Shown: positions 23,600 to 37,327, numbered from the stretch's first letter. The stretch is DNA of 64,000 nucleotides from Trifolium pratense (GCF_020283565.1 NC_060059.1:26609838-26673837); one strand, 5' to 3'. The notes: generated by a model from the sequence alone, not told the origin. Numbers and translations are program-made.

Positions 23600-26500
23600 T
23601 CTACTATATAAGAAAAGAAGATACATATGAAATCCCTAATTTGCCCCTTTTCATTTTTTGACACATAATCAATTCAGGGTTATTTTGTGTCTTTATTAAA
23701 AAAAGTTAGTAGAAAAATGCTAAAAAATTTCTTAGTAGGAATTGAACCCTTAACCTTTTAGTTACACTTCTTATTAGAAGTACCACTAAGCCATATGAAT
23801 TAATTTGTTATATTTTGGGAACCAACATATAATCAACATGAGTTAAGTTAAAAGAAGAAAGGGGAAGTGTTTATTTATTTTTTCTTTTTTATCTACTATA
23901 TAAGAAAAGAAGGTACATATGAAATCCCTAATTTGCCCCTTTTCATTTTTTGACACATAATCAATTTAGGGTTATTTTGTGTCTTTATCTACTATATAAG
24001 AAAAGAAGGTACATATGAAATCCCTAATTTGCCCCTTTTCATTTTTTGACACAAAATCAATTCAGGGTTATTTTGTGTCTTTATCTACTCTATATAAGAA
24101 AAGAAGGTACATATGAAATCCCTAATTTGCCCCTTTTCATTTTTTGACACATAATCAATTCAGGGTTATTTTGTGTCTTTATTAAAAAAAGTTAGTAGAA
24201 TCTACTATATAAGAAAAGAAGGTACATATGAAATCCCTAATTTGCCCCTTTTCATTTTTTGACACATAATCAATTCAGGGTTATTTTGTGTCTTTATTAA
24301 AAAAAGTTAGTAGAAAAATGCTAAAAAATTTCTTAGTAGGAATTGAACCCTTAACCTTTTAGTTACACTACTTATTAGAAGTACCACTAAGCCATATGAA
24401 TTAATTTGTTATATTTTGGGAACCAACATATAATCAACATGAGTTAAGTTAAAAGAAGAAAGGGGAAGTGTTTATTTATTTTTTCTTTTTTATCTACTAT
24501 ATAAGAAAAGAAGGTACATATGAAATCCCTATTTTGCCCCTTTTCATTTTTTGACACATAATCAATTCAGGGTTATTCTGTGTCTTTATCTACTCTATAT
24601 AAGAAAAGAAGGTACATATGAAATCCCTAATTTGCCCCTTTTCATTTTTTGACTCATAATCAATTCAGAGTTATTTTGTGTCTTTATTAAAAAAAGTTAG
24701 TAGAAAAATGCTAAAAAATTTCTTAGTAGGAATTGAACCCCTAACCTTTTAGTTACACTTCTTATTAGAAGTACCACTAAGCCATATGAATCTACTATAT
24801 AAGAAAAGAAGGTACATATGAAATCCCTAATTTGCCCCTTTTCATTTTTTGACACATAATCAATTCAGGGTTATTTTGTGTCTTTATTAAAAAAAGTTAG
24901 TAGAAAAATGCTAAAAAATTTCTTAGTAGGAATTGAACCCCTAACCTTTTAGTTACACTTCTTATTAGAAGTACCACTAAGTCATATGAATTAATTTGTT
25001 ATCTACTATATAAGAAAAGAAGGTACATATGAAATCCCTAATTTGCCCCTTTTCATTTTTTGACACATAATCAATTCAGGGTTATTTTGTGTCTTTATAA
25101 AAAAAAGTTAGTAGAAAAATGTTAAAAAATTTCTTAGTAGGAATTGAACCCCTAACCTTTTAGTTACACTTCTTATTAGAAGTACCACTAAGCCATATGA
25201 ATTAATTTGTTATATTTTGGGAACCATCTACTATATAAGAAAAGAAGGTACATATGAAATCCCTAATTTGCCCCTTTTCATTTTTTGACACATAATCAAT
25301 TCAGGGTTATTTTGTGTCTTTATTAAAAAAAGTTAGTAGAAAAATGCTAAAAAATTTCTTAGTAGGAATTGAACCCCTAACTTTTTAGTTACACTTCTTA
25401 TTAGAAGTACCACTAAGCCATATGAATTAATTTGTTATATTTTGGGAACCATCTACTATATAAGAAAAGAAGGTACATATGAAATCCCTAATTTTCCCCT
25501 TTTCATTTTTTGACACATAATCAATTCAGGGTTATTTTGTGTCTTTATTAAAAAAAGTTAGTAGAAAAATGCTAAAAAATTTCTTAGTAGGAATTGAACC
25601 CCTAACCTTTTAGTTACACTTCTTATTAGAAGCACCACTAAGCCATATGAATTAATTCGTTATATTTTGGGAACCAACATATAATCAACATGAGTTAAGT
25701 TAAAAGAAGAAAGGGAAAGTGTTTACAGTTTTTACTCTTATTAATAAAATTTACAGTTTTTAACTATTTTTTGTGAACTTATATTTATACTCATATATTA
25801 ATATACGATAACCTGATCTTCTGTGTGGTTTATGCGGGACCTATGTTTTTTACTCATATTAATACGATTAATACGTTTGTCCGTTCTTTTATAACATATA
25901 CGGAACCTATAAAATACTCATATATTAATATGGAAACTTTTTTTGGGTGATCTACTATATAAGAAAAGAAGGTACATATGAAATCCCTAATTTGCCCCTT
26001 TTCATTTTTTGACACATAATCAATTCAGGGTTATTTTGTGTCTTTATTAAAAAAAGTTAGTAGAAAAATGCTAAAAAATTTCTTAGTAGGAATTGAACCC
26101 CTATCCTTTTAGTTACACTTCTTATTAGAAGTACCACTAAGCCATATGAATTAATTTGTTATATTTTGGGGGGTGGGTGGGGTAGCTCAGTTGGCACTTG
26201 CTGACTGAGCATGTGTAGGCTGTTGGTCAGGGGTTCGATCCTTGGCAGCAGCAATTGTAGTATTTTCTTTGTAAATAAGTTGGTGGTACTTATAAACCAT
26301 CAACTTTTGTAAAAAAAAAAAAATTTGTTATATTTTGGGAACCAACATATAATCAACATGAGTTAAGTTAAAAGAAGAAAGAGGAAGTGTTTACAATTTT
26401 TACTCTTATTAATAAAATTTACAGTTTTTAACTATTTTTTGTGAACTTATATTTATACTCATATATTAGTATACGATAACCTGATCTTCTGTGTGGTTTA

Positions 26501-27802
26501 TGCGGGACCTATGTTTTTTACTCATATTAATACGATTAATACGTTTGTCCGTTCTTTTATAACATATACGGAACCTATAAAATACTCATTTATTAATATG
26601 GAAACTTTTTTTGGGTGATTTCTACGGAGCTTTATACTTTTATTTATATATTAATTAAGTTGCCTATTTTGTTTTACAATTTTACGGGTTATACTCATAT
26701 TTAATACGGTAACCTAATTATTTTGATGATTTTTGTGAGACCTATATTTTCACTAACATATTAACAAGGTTACCTATTTTTTAATAATTTTAAAAGGATA
26801 TATTTATACTCATATATTTAATACAGGGACCTAATTTTTTTGTGGTTTTTACAAGGCCTATGTTTTTACTAATATATTAATAAGGTAACCTATTTTTCCA
26901 TAATTTCTACATTATCATTTATATTCAAATATTAATACGGAGACATAAGGTTTTTTTGTGATAGTTTTACCATTGTTCTTTTTCTATTTTTTTTACCAAA
27001 TATTATATCTTTCTATTTTTTTAATCTTTTAATCTACTTCCCAATAAATTACTATTTTATGTTATTAAGTGAAGTTTTCAATTTTTTACTATTTTTTTAG
27101 ACCTATATTTATAATTATATATTAATACGAGATCCTAATCTTTTGTGTGATTTCTGGGGACCTATGTGTTTTTTTTTTTGGCACATGGGAACCTATGTGT
27201 TTTACTCATATTAATAAGTTTGCCCATTCTTTTATAACATCTGCGGGACCTATATTTAAACTCATATATTAATATGGAAACTTTTTTGTTTGTGTGGTTT
27301 CTACGGGACTTATACTTTTAATTATATATTAATTAAGTTGTTTGAAACAAAAATAAAATAAAAATTAAGTTGTCTATTTTTTTTTACAATTTTTCTGGTT
27401 ATACTCATATTTAATACGATGACCTAATTATTTTGATGACTGTTGCGAGACCTATCCTATATTTTCACTAACATTTTAATATGATTGCCTATTTTTTAAT
27501 AATTTTTACGGGACTATATTTATACTCATATATTAATACATGGACATAAGTTTTTTTTTGTGATTTTTCAACACCTATGTTTTTACTAATATATTAATAA
27601 GGTAGCCTATTTTTTTCCTTCATAATTTCTACATTATCTATATTTATATTCCTAAATTAATACGGAGACCTAAAGTTTTTTTGTGATGGTTTAACCATTG
27701 TTCTTTTTCTATTTTTTTTACCAAATATTATATTCTTTCATCTTACCAAGTGAGGAGCGGCAACGCCGCGACTCCCGTGCGGACGCACGGGTGTCCTGCT
27801 AG
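23600..27802 (+). mobile_element. Helitron with twelve tandem 5' ends and one 3' end
   Basis: The 5' end TCTACTATATAAGAAAAG (or TCTACTCTATATAAG) starts at 23600, 23892, 23988, 24084, 24201, 24493, 24589, 24791, 25002, 25227, 25452 and 25951, always right after an A. Segment lengths are 292, 96, 96, 117, 292, 96, 202, 211, 225, 225, 499 and 1852 bp. Only the last reaches a 3' end: hairpin CCCGTGCGGACGCACGGG, then TGTCCTGCTAG (27802) and T. The host site is A^T within gtaaataaaa/tatgttgattg. A related uninterrupted site is at 28020-28045 (taaataaaatatgctgatt). The last segment contains a SINE and AT-rich degenerate repeats (tttatactcatatattaata). There is no replicase. Confidence 0.9.
26171..26321 (+). 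mobile_element. tRNA-derived SINE with 18-bp target duplication
   Basis: The head GGGTGGGTGGGGTAGCTCAG (A box TAGCTCAGTTGG) is followed by the B box GGTTCGATCC near 26230 and a poly-A tail at 26311-26321. The direct repeat aatttgttatattttggg flanks it at 26153-26170 and 26322-26339. It interrupts the last Helitron segment, whose uninterrupted sequence is seen in neighbouring copies. This is a complete, fairly young SINE. Confidence 0.92.
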
Positions 27803-29118
<1,316 letters not shown>

Positions 29119-29635
29119 GGTTAAGAATTCATTGTTATGGATATTAGTATTTTAGGATTATGATTTAGGGTTTATTAATGGTCATCTTTAGCAATTAGCA
29201 ACAGACAATTTAAATGGTAATTAGTTTTATTTTGGGATGTAATTGTTCAAATTACAATTGATTGAAGTCTATGCAACTATTTTCTTATTTTTACATTTGT
29301 TTTCTTTCTTGATTTGGTTGGGTTATTCTATTGATCTTTACAATTTGCGATGCATTTGTTTGTTCTCGTTCAATTGCTCAACATTTTATGATTCTAAGAA
29401 ACACTGATTCGTTGCTTTGTTTTCAAAAACTTTTCTTTGTTACGTTTATAGAATCATTGAATGCATTCATCTTCTATTTGTTACATGAATTTTTTACTTT
29501 GTTAGAGATGAAAAACTTATTTAACCCATATTATTATTTGAGAGGAGTGCAGAGTATACGAATGATTCTATTTAACCTATTGGGTTGATTCGTCCACAAA
29601 TGATAATAGTTATTATCACTAAATAGTAACAAGTA
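29119..29635. other. H3 copy 2 3' region
   Basis: The first part matches the 3' region of copy 1 (ttttaggattatgatttagg). The rest is AT-rich intergenic sequence with no supported gene, up to the 9-bp duplication next to the MULE. Confidence 0.5.
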
Positions 29636-31548
29636 GGTTTGGGGCAAATTACATTGATCTCCCGTGAAGTTCGGTGAAACAACACAAACACCCCCTCTCG
29701 TTTAAAAAACCAGTAACTGGCTTTGTTCTTGGTGTTGTTTAATAGAATAGATGTCGATTGCCGCTTTTCCCTGTCCGAGAATCTCCATCTGCTCTAACCG
29801 GGCGAGAATCTCCATCTGCTCTAACCGGGCTAGCTATAATCCTTATGTCAAGTTGGTTGTTCAAAAGATATTTTCTATATTTAGTTATTTACCCTTCATC
29901 TTTTCAAACCGGGTTGAACCGGCCGGCCGGTCCAAACGGTTTTGCAATTTTTTTTTTTTTTTTTAAAAACAAGGCAAAATCTTTTTTTTTTTAAAAAAAA
30001 AAAAAAAATCTGAAACAACGTAGGAATAGGAAAAATTGTTTTTCATCTTTTTTCTCTTCTCTCATCAGTCATCAAGTAAAAACGCTTAACATCTCCTCCA
30101 CCCTCTTCAACCTTGCCACAAACCTTTCCCCTTCCTCCTCTTGCTCCGGCGTCGGCGGTACTACTACTACCTCTTTTGCAGCCAGTTTCTTCTTCCAAGT
30201 CCATCAATGTCTTCTATTCCTCAAGTGAGTGTTTATTTATTAAATTCTTTTTTCTTTTTGCGTTCTTTTTTTCTTTTTGCGTTATTTTTTTCTTCTTTCT
30301 ATTCTTGTTTTGATCTTTGTTGTTGTTCTTGTTTGCTTCTATCTAGTTGTTATTATTATTAGTTTGTTTTTTTTTTTTTCTAGATTTAATTTACTTGCTT
30401 TTTCTAGGGTTAATGTTGATATTATTGGTTTTGGTAGTATGTTGCCAATTGATTTTTTTTTAAAGCAGTATGTTGTCAATTGATGTTATGGTGCTATTTT
30501 GTGTTATTGAACTTAGTTTATTATATAATTTCTAATTTGGTTTGAATTATAAATTTTATTTTATTTTGACCTTTGATATTTTATCTTTTTAATGTGTGAA
30601 ATTATGAAATATTGAACAATTATTCATATATTTTTATTTATATATTAATTAAATTATATATTTAATAAAAAACGGTTCGACCCCGGTTGAACCCGGTCCG
30701 ACCAATTGAACCTTGAACCGGTGAGCTTGCCGGTTCGATGACCGGTCCGGTTCTGACAACTTGATATTTACCCTTCATCTTTTCGAAAGCCTAGGTGTGT
30801 TAAGGACAAGTTTTCTTACAGTACCTTGGGAAGGCATCACTTATGCTAGAAGGCTTCACAGCCCTCCTTACTAGCAGCCCTGATCCGTTTTGTGCTCTGC
30901 CATCTCATATGTCCCTTCAAGTAGCCTGTGTTTCCTCCAAGAGAGAGCCGATGATTCGTTGTATCCCTCGCTCAAACATTTCTCAAGCTGTGACCAGACA
31001 AAATTTAATTTCATTTCATGGTTGAGGCAAATTTCTAAAGGCACAGAGCTTCAAAATCAATTTCAAAACTGAAGGATTTTAAAAACAATAGATGAATATA
31101 GAAGAAAAAAAAAATCTAACTTTGCAAAAATAATAACATACTTGTATTCTCAATCATCTTCCCACCCATTAATTATGAATCGGTCAAAATACATATACAA
31201 ATTAGATAAAAAAAATTAATCAAACCCATATATAAATCGAAGAACCATTTTATAATTGGTCGAATTGCAAAAAATTCATAAACTGAACAAATTCAAAATT
31301 CAACTTCATGTTCAATTGACCTTGATACACGAACACGAAAAATAGAAGAAACTGAAATTTAAATTGCATCGATGGGGAAAAGATGATCAACAATGAAGTA
31401 CGAGTTCACGGTGAGTGAAAGTTAGAGTTAACGGGATTAAACGGTGTTAAGATGGAAGGATGGTTTTTGTTAATTTAATAATAAAATAAGGGAGGTTAGT
31501 GTTTGTGCTATTTAACAAGACCTCAAGGGAGGTCAGTGTAATTTACCC
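29636..31548. mobile_element. Non-autonomous Mutator-like element (MULE)
   Basis: A perfect 9-bp direct repeat, taacaagta, flanks it (29627-29635 and 31549-31557), the length typical of Mutator elements. Inside, imperfect inverted ends of about 60 bp match: gggcaaattacattgatctc on the left and, on the other strand, gggtaaattacactgacctc on the right, both continuing to acacaaacac. Five extra bases (ggttt) lie between the left duplication and the repeat. No transposase is visible. A further insertion lies at 29906-30764. Confidence 0.85.
29906..30764. mobile_element. Nested insertion of unknown class in the MULE
   Basis: The 20-bp direct repeat tatttacccttcatcttttc stands on both sides (29886-29905 and 30765-30784), so the 859 bp between them look like an insertion. 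Both ends are rich in ACCGG and GGTTCGA motifs. Inside are poly-T/poly-A runs (29948-30009) and a pyrimidine-rich stretch with a possible short exon near 30110-30225. A 20-bp target duplication is too long for hAT, CACTA or Mutator and fits a LINE/SINE-like mechanism better. No reverse transcriptase is visible. Confidence 0.6.
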
Positions 31549-31557
31549 TAACAAGTA

Positions 31558-31976
31558 AAATAATAGTTTTGCATTTGAACATACAATCAAACACTAAATA
31601 CTTACACCAGGTAGCATCCTTCTTTTTTGTTATAATTTTTTTTAATATAGTGGGAAAAAAATAATTGGTCGTAAGCCTGCGCAAGCGATGGATTAAACAA
31701 AGAGCTATAATATGGTTTTACTTCAAAGTAAACAATACTGGCTATTACAAGACTTATAATCATATAAATTTGAAGTTAACTCTTGACATGTTCAGATGCG
31801 TGTGTATTTGTTGAAGCTGTGATAATTAGCATCATGCAACATTCAAGTAACAAAAGAAATTCCTATATTGAATTACACTAAAAATGATTTTCCTACAAAA
31901 ATGATTATACAACAATTCAGCCTCTCAATCTCAAGTGATTCTCATGATCCATATCTTAATTTATCAGCTTAGTTTT
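31558..31976. other. GPT 3' flank
   Basis: AT-rich sequence after the GPT stop codon. The stretch 31804-31851 preserves the empty insertion site of Helitron 1. Confidence 0.6.
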
Positions 31977-34900
31977 TCATTTGTACCAACCAGCAAGTAA
32001 ATACCTCAGCAGGAAACAGAAACAGCATGCAATACCCTATCCAAAACAAAACAAAAAAGAAAGAATATAAGTTCAATTTAGAAATTAGTCAAATTGCAAA
32101 CCAAAAAGGTAAAAGAAAATAAACAGAAAGAGAATCACCTGGAAAATGAGAAGATATATACATAGTGACTTTTCGGATTTCGGGCCTAAATTTCTTAGAA
32201 AGAAGTTAACGAGTGTTCCGTCATTTGTTCCGGTCAATAGTCCAGTTTGAGGGTCAAACCTGAAACAGTGGATGACACATGAGGTTCCAACCAAACAAGT
32301 GCGCGCCTTTTGGTCTCATATATGAGAAAAGATTCCTTTTTCAGGTTCATTGAATAACTCATGTATTTGATTCATATTACTAGATACATCAGTTATTCAA
32401 TGAACCTAAAAAATGAATATTTGCTTATATATGATACCGGAGGGCGTATATCATAGATGCATTAAAGCAACACTAGGTTACATTCATGTGAAGCCTACCT
32501 TGGCAGACGATGACGTGGGCATGGAATGTAGCCAGAAAGCTGGAGAAAAATGCATTCTTTGTCAGATAATGTAATCAGAGGAGTTTTAATTTGTAAATGG
32601 AAAATGATAGATTCTGTTAAGAGTCAAACCTGGGGTAGTGACAAGAGAAAGTTCAAAACTTGAGGTAGGAAGAATATCAAGAGTGTTTCACTGAAGCAAA
32701 AAATTCAAAGAGAAATTATTACACGGCAACGAATGATTTTCTTATCATAGAAAAAATGCTGCAAAAGCACTTATCAAAGAAAAAATGGAAAAATTCATGG
32801 GAGACCAGAAACTAGAAAATTGATTCACAAGTTTTAACTCGATAAGCACTGAAAACACACATAAAATTGGTTAGCCAAATTAATATTTTTGTCGGATAAA
32901 GCAAGGGTATATACCTAAAATGGCCTAAAATACCAACCACAGCCATAGTCATCCCTGCAAAGTATGTATACGTATCACCAACAAAAACTGAAGACGGATA
33001 CCTAGAACGAGAACAACAACAGACTGTCAGTGAACTACTCTCAGTCATGTGAAAATAAGATTAAATGAGATAGTACACGATTAAATACCAATTGTACGAA
33101 AGTAAAGCCAAAGAAGTAGCTAGCAGCGGCTGCACTAAGTAAATCGAGAATGCGTGTGCTAGCTTATATTCAGGATCTGTTGATGCTCCAATTTGCATAA
33201 TATTGTGTATCAGAATCTGCAAAAACACACAGCATGAATCAATGTCTATGATCAAAGTATATTGAATTTACTTTTACAAGCTTTTCAACTTACAGCATAT
33301 GTGATAACCACTGTCTGTCCAACTTCAAGTCCGTTTAATCCAGCATGTATATTGATCGAATTTGTGCAGAAAACGGCCAATAGCCCCATATATAGTTTAT
33401 ATATCCATCCTGCCTCATACCAAAAAAGTCAAGATAGTGAGATTTTACCGTAATTAGTATCTTCAAGTGTCATTTGCATAAAGGAGTTGAAAGCTCACCA
33501 AGATCCAAAATCTCTATGCCAATATGTGGTACAAGTGGTTTTGGTATAACTATAGTTGTGTGTCCCGCATATGCCATTAACAAAGGTAGCGCAGCAATTG
33601 ATGGTAGTACTAATTTTCTGTTCTTTTACATTGACATAAAATCAAAAAAAGAAACTATTCTAACATTAGTTGACTGTACTCATCGTGGAAGAAAATAATG
33701 AAAACTTGTATACTATTACTCACACTCTCCAAGGGACATCAAGGACATCGTCGACAAATCCAAGCAATGTCATGAAACAGACGCATGCTAAAGCAGCATT
33801 GTACTCAACAAGCCACTGCAAAATCACAATTGCTGATATTTTTAGATTCTCCATTATTCTATTGATGTCATCCCCAAGATATTAGTACTACTAATCATGG
33901 TTTTGAATTGTGATGCACAACTGCAATTGCGGTTGTAATATGAAGAATTTTGAGGTCTCTGAAATGACAACACAACTGCAATTTCAATGGCATCGGCTGC
34001 ATTTTGCCGCAATGTAAAAGTTCGCAGCATAATGGCATTCACAATTTAAAACCATGTTGCTGAATAGTCAGACTACCATACTTGTAACTTACAATACACA
34101 CACAAACTTACATTGGAATCGGCTGTGAAGTTGAAATACTGAAATAAGATTGCCACAACCAAGAAGACAATACCAACAACTATACCCAATGACTCAGGTC
34201 TGCATAGGAAAACTTAGCGTAGTTAGAACTTAGTACTAAAAAATTTATTTAGCTGAATAGAAATTATTTAGCCAACCCCGCTTAGTGGGATAAAGGCTTG
34301 GTTTTTGTTGTATTAGAGTTTTTCGTATACCTGCATGACATACATAAACCAAATAAACCCTATCTAAAGGTTTGTTCTCTAATTGAACATTTTCCGTGCA
34401 ATTTTGTAACTTTTACTTATGAGGATTAATAATATTACGCTTACCCTCTTCAATTTAATAGTTTGACCTAATGAGTTATTCTTCGACAGTACACCCGAGC
34501 ATTTCAATCTCTATATTCCACATGTTTCAGCTTATTTCCACAAGCTCTCCAAGATATCTTATGAAAACAACATACAGTTTATATGAAAACAGTATAACTT
34601 TGTTTTAACTTTTGTTATTAAAATAGTTTATACACAAAAACTTATGGTGATTGCTCTTCTCCCTGTGCATTGCTCGCACAGAAAAATACACTACCAAAAG
34701 ATATCTTATTACTGTATAGTTAATCAACTAGAGTTAGTTGATAGGATACCAAGTTGGTTAGTGGATTAGAAAGTTAGTTAGTGCGGTAGTTACTCCAAGT
34801 AGTTCTATAAATAAGCTACTCAATTGTACATTTTACTCGTTCTTTTATCAATCTACATTCATTCAATATGAATTCTTATGGGTATTTTCCTCATGAATAC

Positions 34901-35724
34901 TCTTATGCACTCTATCTTGCCGACATCTATGATCTTTATCCCTTCGATTCCATGATTCATAACATATCTCTCGGTGTATGGGGGGATTATAAGCGATTCA
35001 TGGGCGAGAAGAGCAACTACCAAAACTTACCTAGGTCTAAACTAAACAAACATGTGCATATTAGAAAAGAGAAAATATGTATAAATATCAAACTAGAATT
35101 TTGATCCTAAAATGAACCTAACTCCAACCAAATGCTGAATTCTCAATACATCTCTAAAGCGAGCAATTCACTTTAGAGTATAAAGTAAGTAAACTTAGCC
35201 ATTAATTAACAAATCAAAGGTATATATACGTACACCACAACAAATCATGATTTGGTTAAGACCCAGATCTTAAAAGCAACTTCTAAGGCATACCCAGTTA
35301 GTTAATTAATATAAAAATAGAAGAAAAAGATTAGAAATTGCAGAAAGACTCACACTTTAACATTTCCCTGAAGAGTACCCTTCTTGTTAATATCATATCC
35401 AAATAGATTTCGTTTGAGAACGTATCTAGAAGCAACAGGGATCATTCTAACGGTAACAAAGAAACCTGCAAGACTCAATCCAGCATTGATGATGATGGAT
35501 CTTCGAAGCTCTGAATCGATAGAGAAATGGAAGTAAATAAGGTAAAAGTAAGGAATAGAAAAGAGAGATAGCTTTAAAAGAAAACCCCATTTGGGAGGTG
35601 CAATTGGTGGGTCTGGGGATTGTTGCTGTTGTTGAGGATTGTTGGGTTGTGTTGTTTGTTGAGGATTGGAAGATGAAGAAGGTTCTGAGGTTGAAGAAGA
35701 GACGAGTCTCTTTCTTGTTCCCAT
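31977..35724 (-). CDS. ALG7/GPT: UDP-GlcNAc:dolichyl-phosphate GlcNAc-1-P transferase (11 exons)
   Basis: Exons, 5' to 3' on the minus strand: 35354-35724, 34112-34199, 33724-33815, 33499-33617, 33294-33409, 33089-33216, 32915-33001, 32630-32690, 32499-32539, 32139-32259 and 31977-32036. All have GT-AG borders and matching phases and give 427 residues (Arabidopsis GPT about 431). The enzyme moves GlcNAc-1-phosphate onto dolichyl phosphate in the ER membrane, the first step of N-glycan assembly and the target of tunicamycin in this family. A Ser/Gln/Pro-rich N-terminus is followed by many hydrophobic membrane segments. Family motifs include [44 protein letters not shown] and [19 protein letters not shown]. 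The end is LLAGWYK. A broken copy lies at 16738-22335. Confidence 0.95.
32336..32414. mobile_element. Short foldback MITE in the GPT intron before exon 10
   Basis: ttttcaggttcattgaataa at the left is mirrored by ttattcaatgaacctaaaaa at the right, about 80 bp in all. Absent from the GPT pseudogene copy, but that copy has a deletion covering the site, so timing is unknown. Confidence 0.65.
33896..34056. mobile_element. MITE in GPT intron 2
   Basis: Left end CATGGTTTTGAATTGTGATG and right end GCATTCACAATTTAAAACCATG form imperfect inverted repeats. The body is rich in ACTGCAATT and its complement. Non-coding, about 160 bp. Confidence 0.75.
34700..34868 (+). repeat. LTR-like fragment in GPT intron 1
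   Basis: The stretch gttagttgatagg...ctataaataagctactc...ttcattcaat has the form of the last part of a copia LTR, with a TATA box and a short leader ending in CATTCAA. No other part of the element was found. The frame after it (34868-35104) has no known domain. Confidence 0.35.
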
Positions 35725-36231
35725 TGTTGTGGTTTCTTTTGTTTTGTTCGGAGGTGGTTGCTGCTGTTGTAACCTTAATCGGACCGAGATTTATTTGGTA
35801 TTTGCGGACACTGCTACTACTTACTGATTCAGGGATGCTGTTTTTATGTCATACAACTAATGGGATGCTGCCAATTCATCAAGACATGCCACCATGGCAT
35901 TTTTACTTTTCTTTGTAATAAAATTTATGGTTCCATAAAAAAAAAAAAACTATGGTTCCATTGGTGGGAACAATGTTTCGGGGCCTAACTCCGGATTACC
36001 GATCCTCACTGAAACTAAAGTGTTAACACAAAATAATTAAAAATAATTCATGGTTTCATCATCTGAACAATTCGGTTGTCAACTATAATTGATAGTAGTG
36101 TGAGTATAGTTGAGTTTGTAGCTGTCGATGTTGATATATAGCAATGTAAGTATTAGCTATGAAGCATGGATACAAATACGGATGCCGAATATAACGCAGA
36201 CACCGATAAATTGATAAAATAATTTTCAAGA
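35725..36231. other. GPT upstream region, no gene
   Basis: About 500 bp upstream of the GPT start codon. Nothing recognisable apart from CT- and GTT-rich leader sequence next to the ATG and a poly-A run at 35938-35949. Confidence 0.45.
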
Positions 36232-36606
36232 CTAAATTGCACTTTAGGTCTCTTAACATTCAAAAACTTGCGATTTTGGCCCCTTAACTTTTAAAATAGC
36301 ACTTTTGGCGCCCTAGCTTTAGCCTTTTTTGCAATTAGATGACTCCCCACTGATTTTGACCAAGTCAGCGCACATGTGTCAAGTGACTCAGATGCCGCAT
36401 CAATATGTTTTGCCACGCGGACAATGGGTCACATGCCATATCAGCATAACTTGTCATATATGTTGACGTGACATGTGAGTCATTTTCCATGTCGCAAGAC
36501 ATGCTGACGTGGTATGTGTTCACTTGTCACATGTTTGTTGACTTGGTCAGGGGGGGCCAAAATCATAAGTTTGTGAATGTTAGGCGGAAAAAAAATGCAA
36601 TTTAGC
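36232..36606. mobile_element. MITE-like element with CTAAATTGCA ends
   Basis: The left end ctaaattgcactttaggtct, then taacattcaaaaacttgcga and ttttggcccc, is matched on the other strand by ctaaattgcattttttttcc, taacattcac and gattttggcccc. The middle has many GACGTG-like motifs. A shorter relative lies at 40249-40597. Confidence 0.7.
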
Positions 36607-36668
36607 CAATTTTAAAAAATGACATAATTTAATATAATCATAAGTGTCGGTGTTGTAATGGTGTCAGA

Positions 36669-37327
36669 TAGAGCTGTCAAAATGGGCTGGCCCGGCGGCC
36701 AGACTATATAAATGGGCTAGCCCGACCAAATTTTTTTTGGGCTATGTATTAAAGAGCTCGGCCCGGCCATATGGGCCTTGTGGCAATTGGGTTAGCCCGG
36801 CCCATTTCATTTTTTTCCTGTTTATTTAATTTTTTTTGTCACTTTGATGTATTAGTTTCGTATAATTATCAATTTTATTGAGATATAATTGAACGCAAGT
36901 GTAAATAATTTTTACATCAACACTAAATATCAATTTAACTCTAGTTTGATTATTGTAAAAAAAGTTCAATCAAATTAATAAATTATTAATAAATTATAAA
37001 CTTAATTTTTATAAAGTTTTAGGTAAATATAACTTTTTCATTAAGCTATACACATTTAATTATATTTTTTATAATAATTTTTCAATCAAATAATTATTTT
37101 TTATGTGTTATTAATATTATTTTCATAAAAATGGCGTAATTTGTTTTATAATAGGCCGGCTCGAAGCCCATTGACTAGCCCGGTTCAACCCGATTTTGAT
37201 ATGGGCTAAATGGACTTGGACCAAAAAGATCCGATTGTATTTGGACTAGTTCTTTTTAGATCCGGTCCATCCAAATTTGTGGGCTAATGGACTAACCCAT
37301 CAACCCGGCCCATTTTTTACAGCTCAA
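36669..37327. mobile_element. Non-autonomous hAT-type element
   Basis: Ends TAGAGCTGTCAAAATGGGC and, on the other strand, TTGAGCTGTAAAAAATGGGC are imperfect inverted repeats rich in GGCCCGG. The flanks gtgtcaga and gtgccaga form an 8-bp target duplication with one mismatch, as expected for hAT. The 659-bp body is AT-rich and has no transposase. Confidence 0.75.

Noticed and set aside
26171..26260. A functional tRNA gene
   Set aside because: A and B boxes are present, but the cloverleaf is not complete and the poly-A tail with 18-bp duplication shows a SINE.
29751..30483. Overlapping hydrophobic frames in the MULE
   Set aside because: They arise from pyrimidine-rich and poly-T runs, and composition alone explains them.
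34868..35104. Plus-strand gene in GPT intron 1 ([12 protein letters not shown]...)
   Set aside because: No domain, no splice context, and it follows an LTR-like fragment. More likely retroelement leader sequence.
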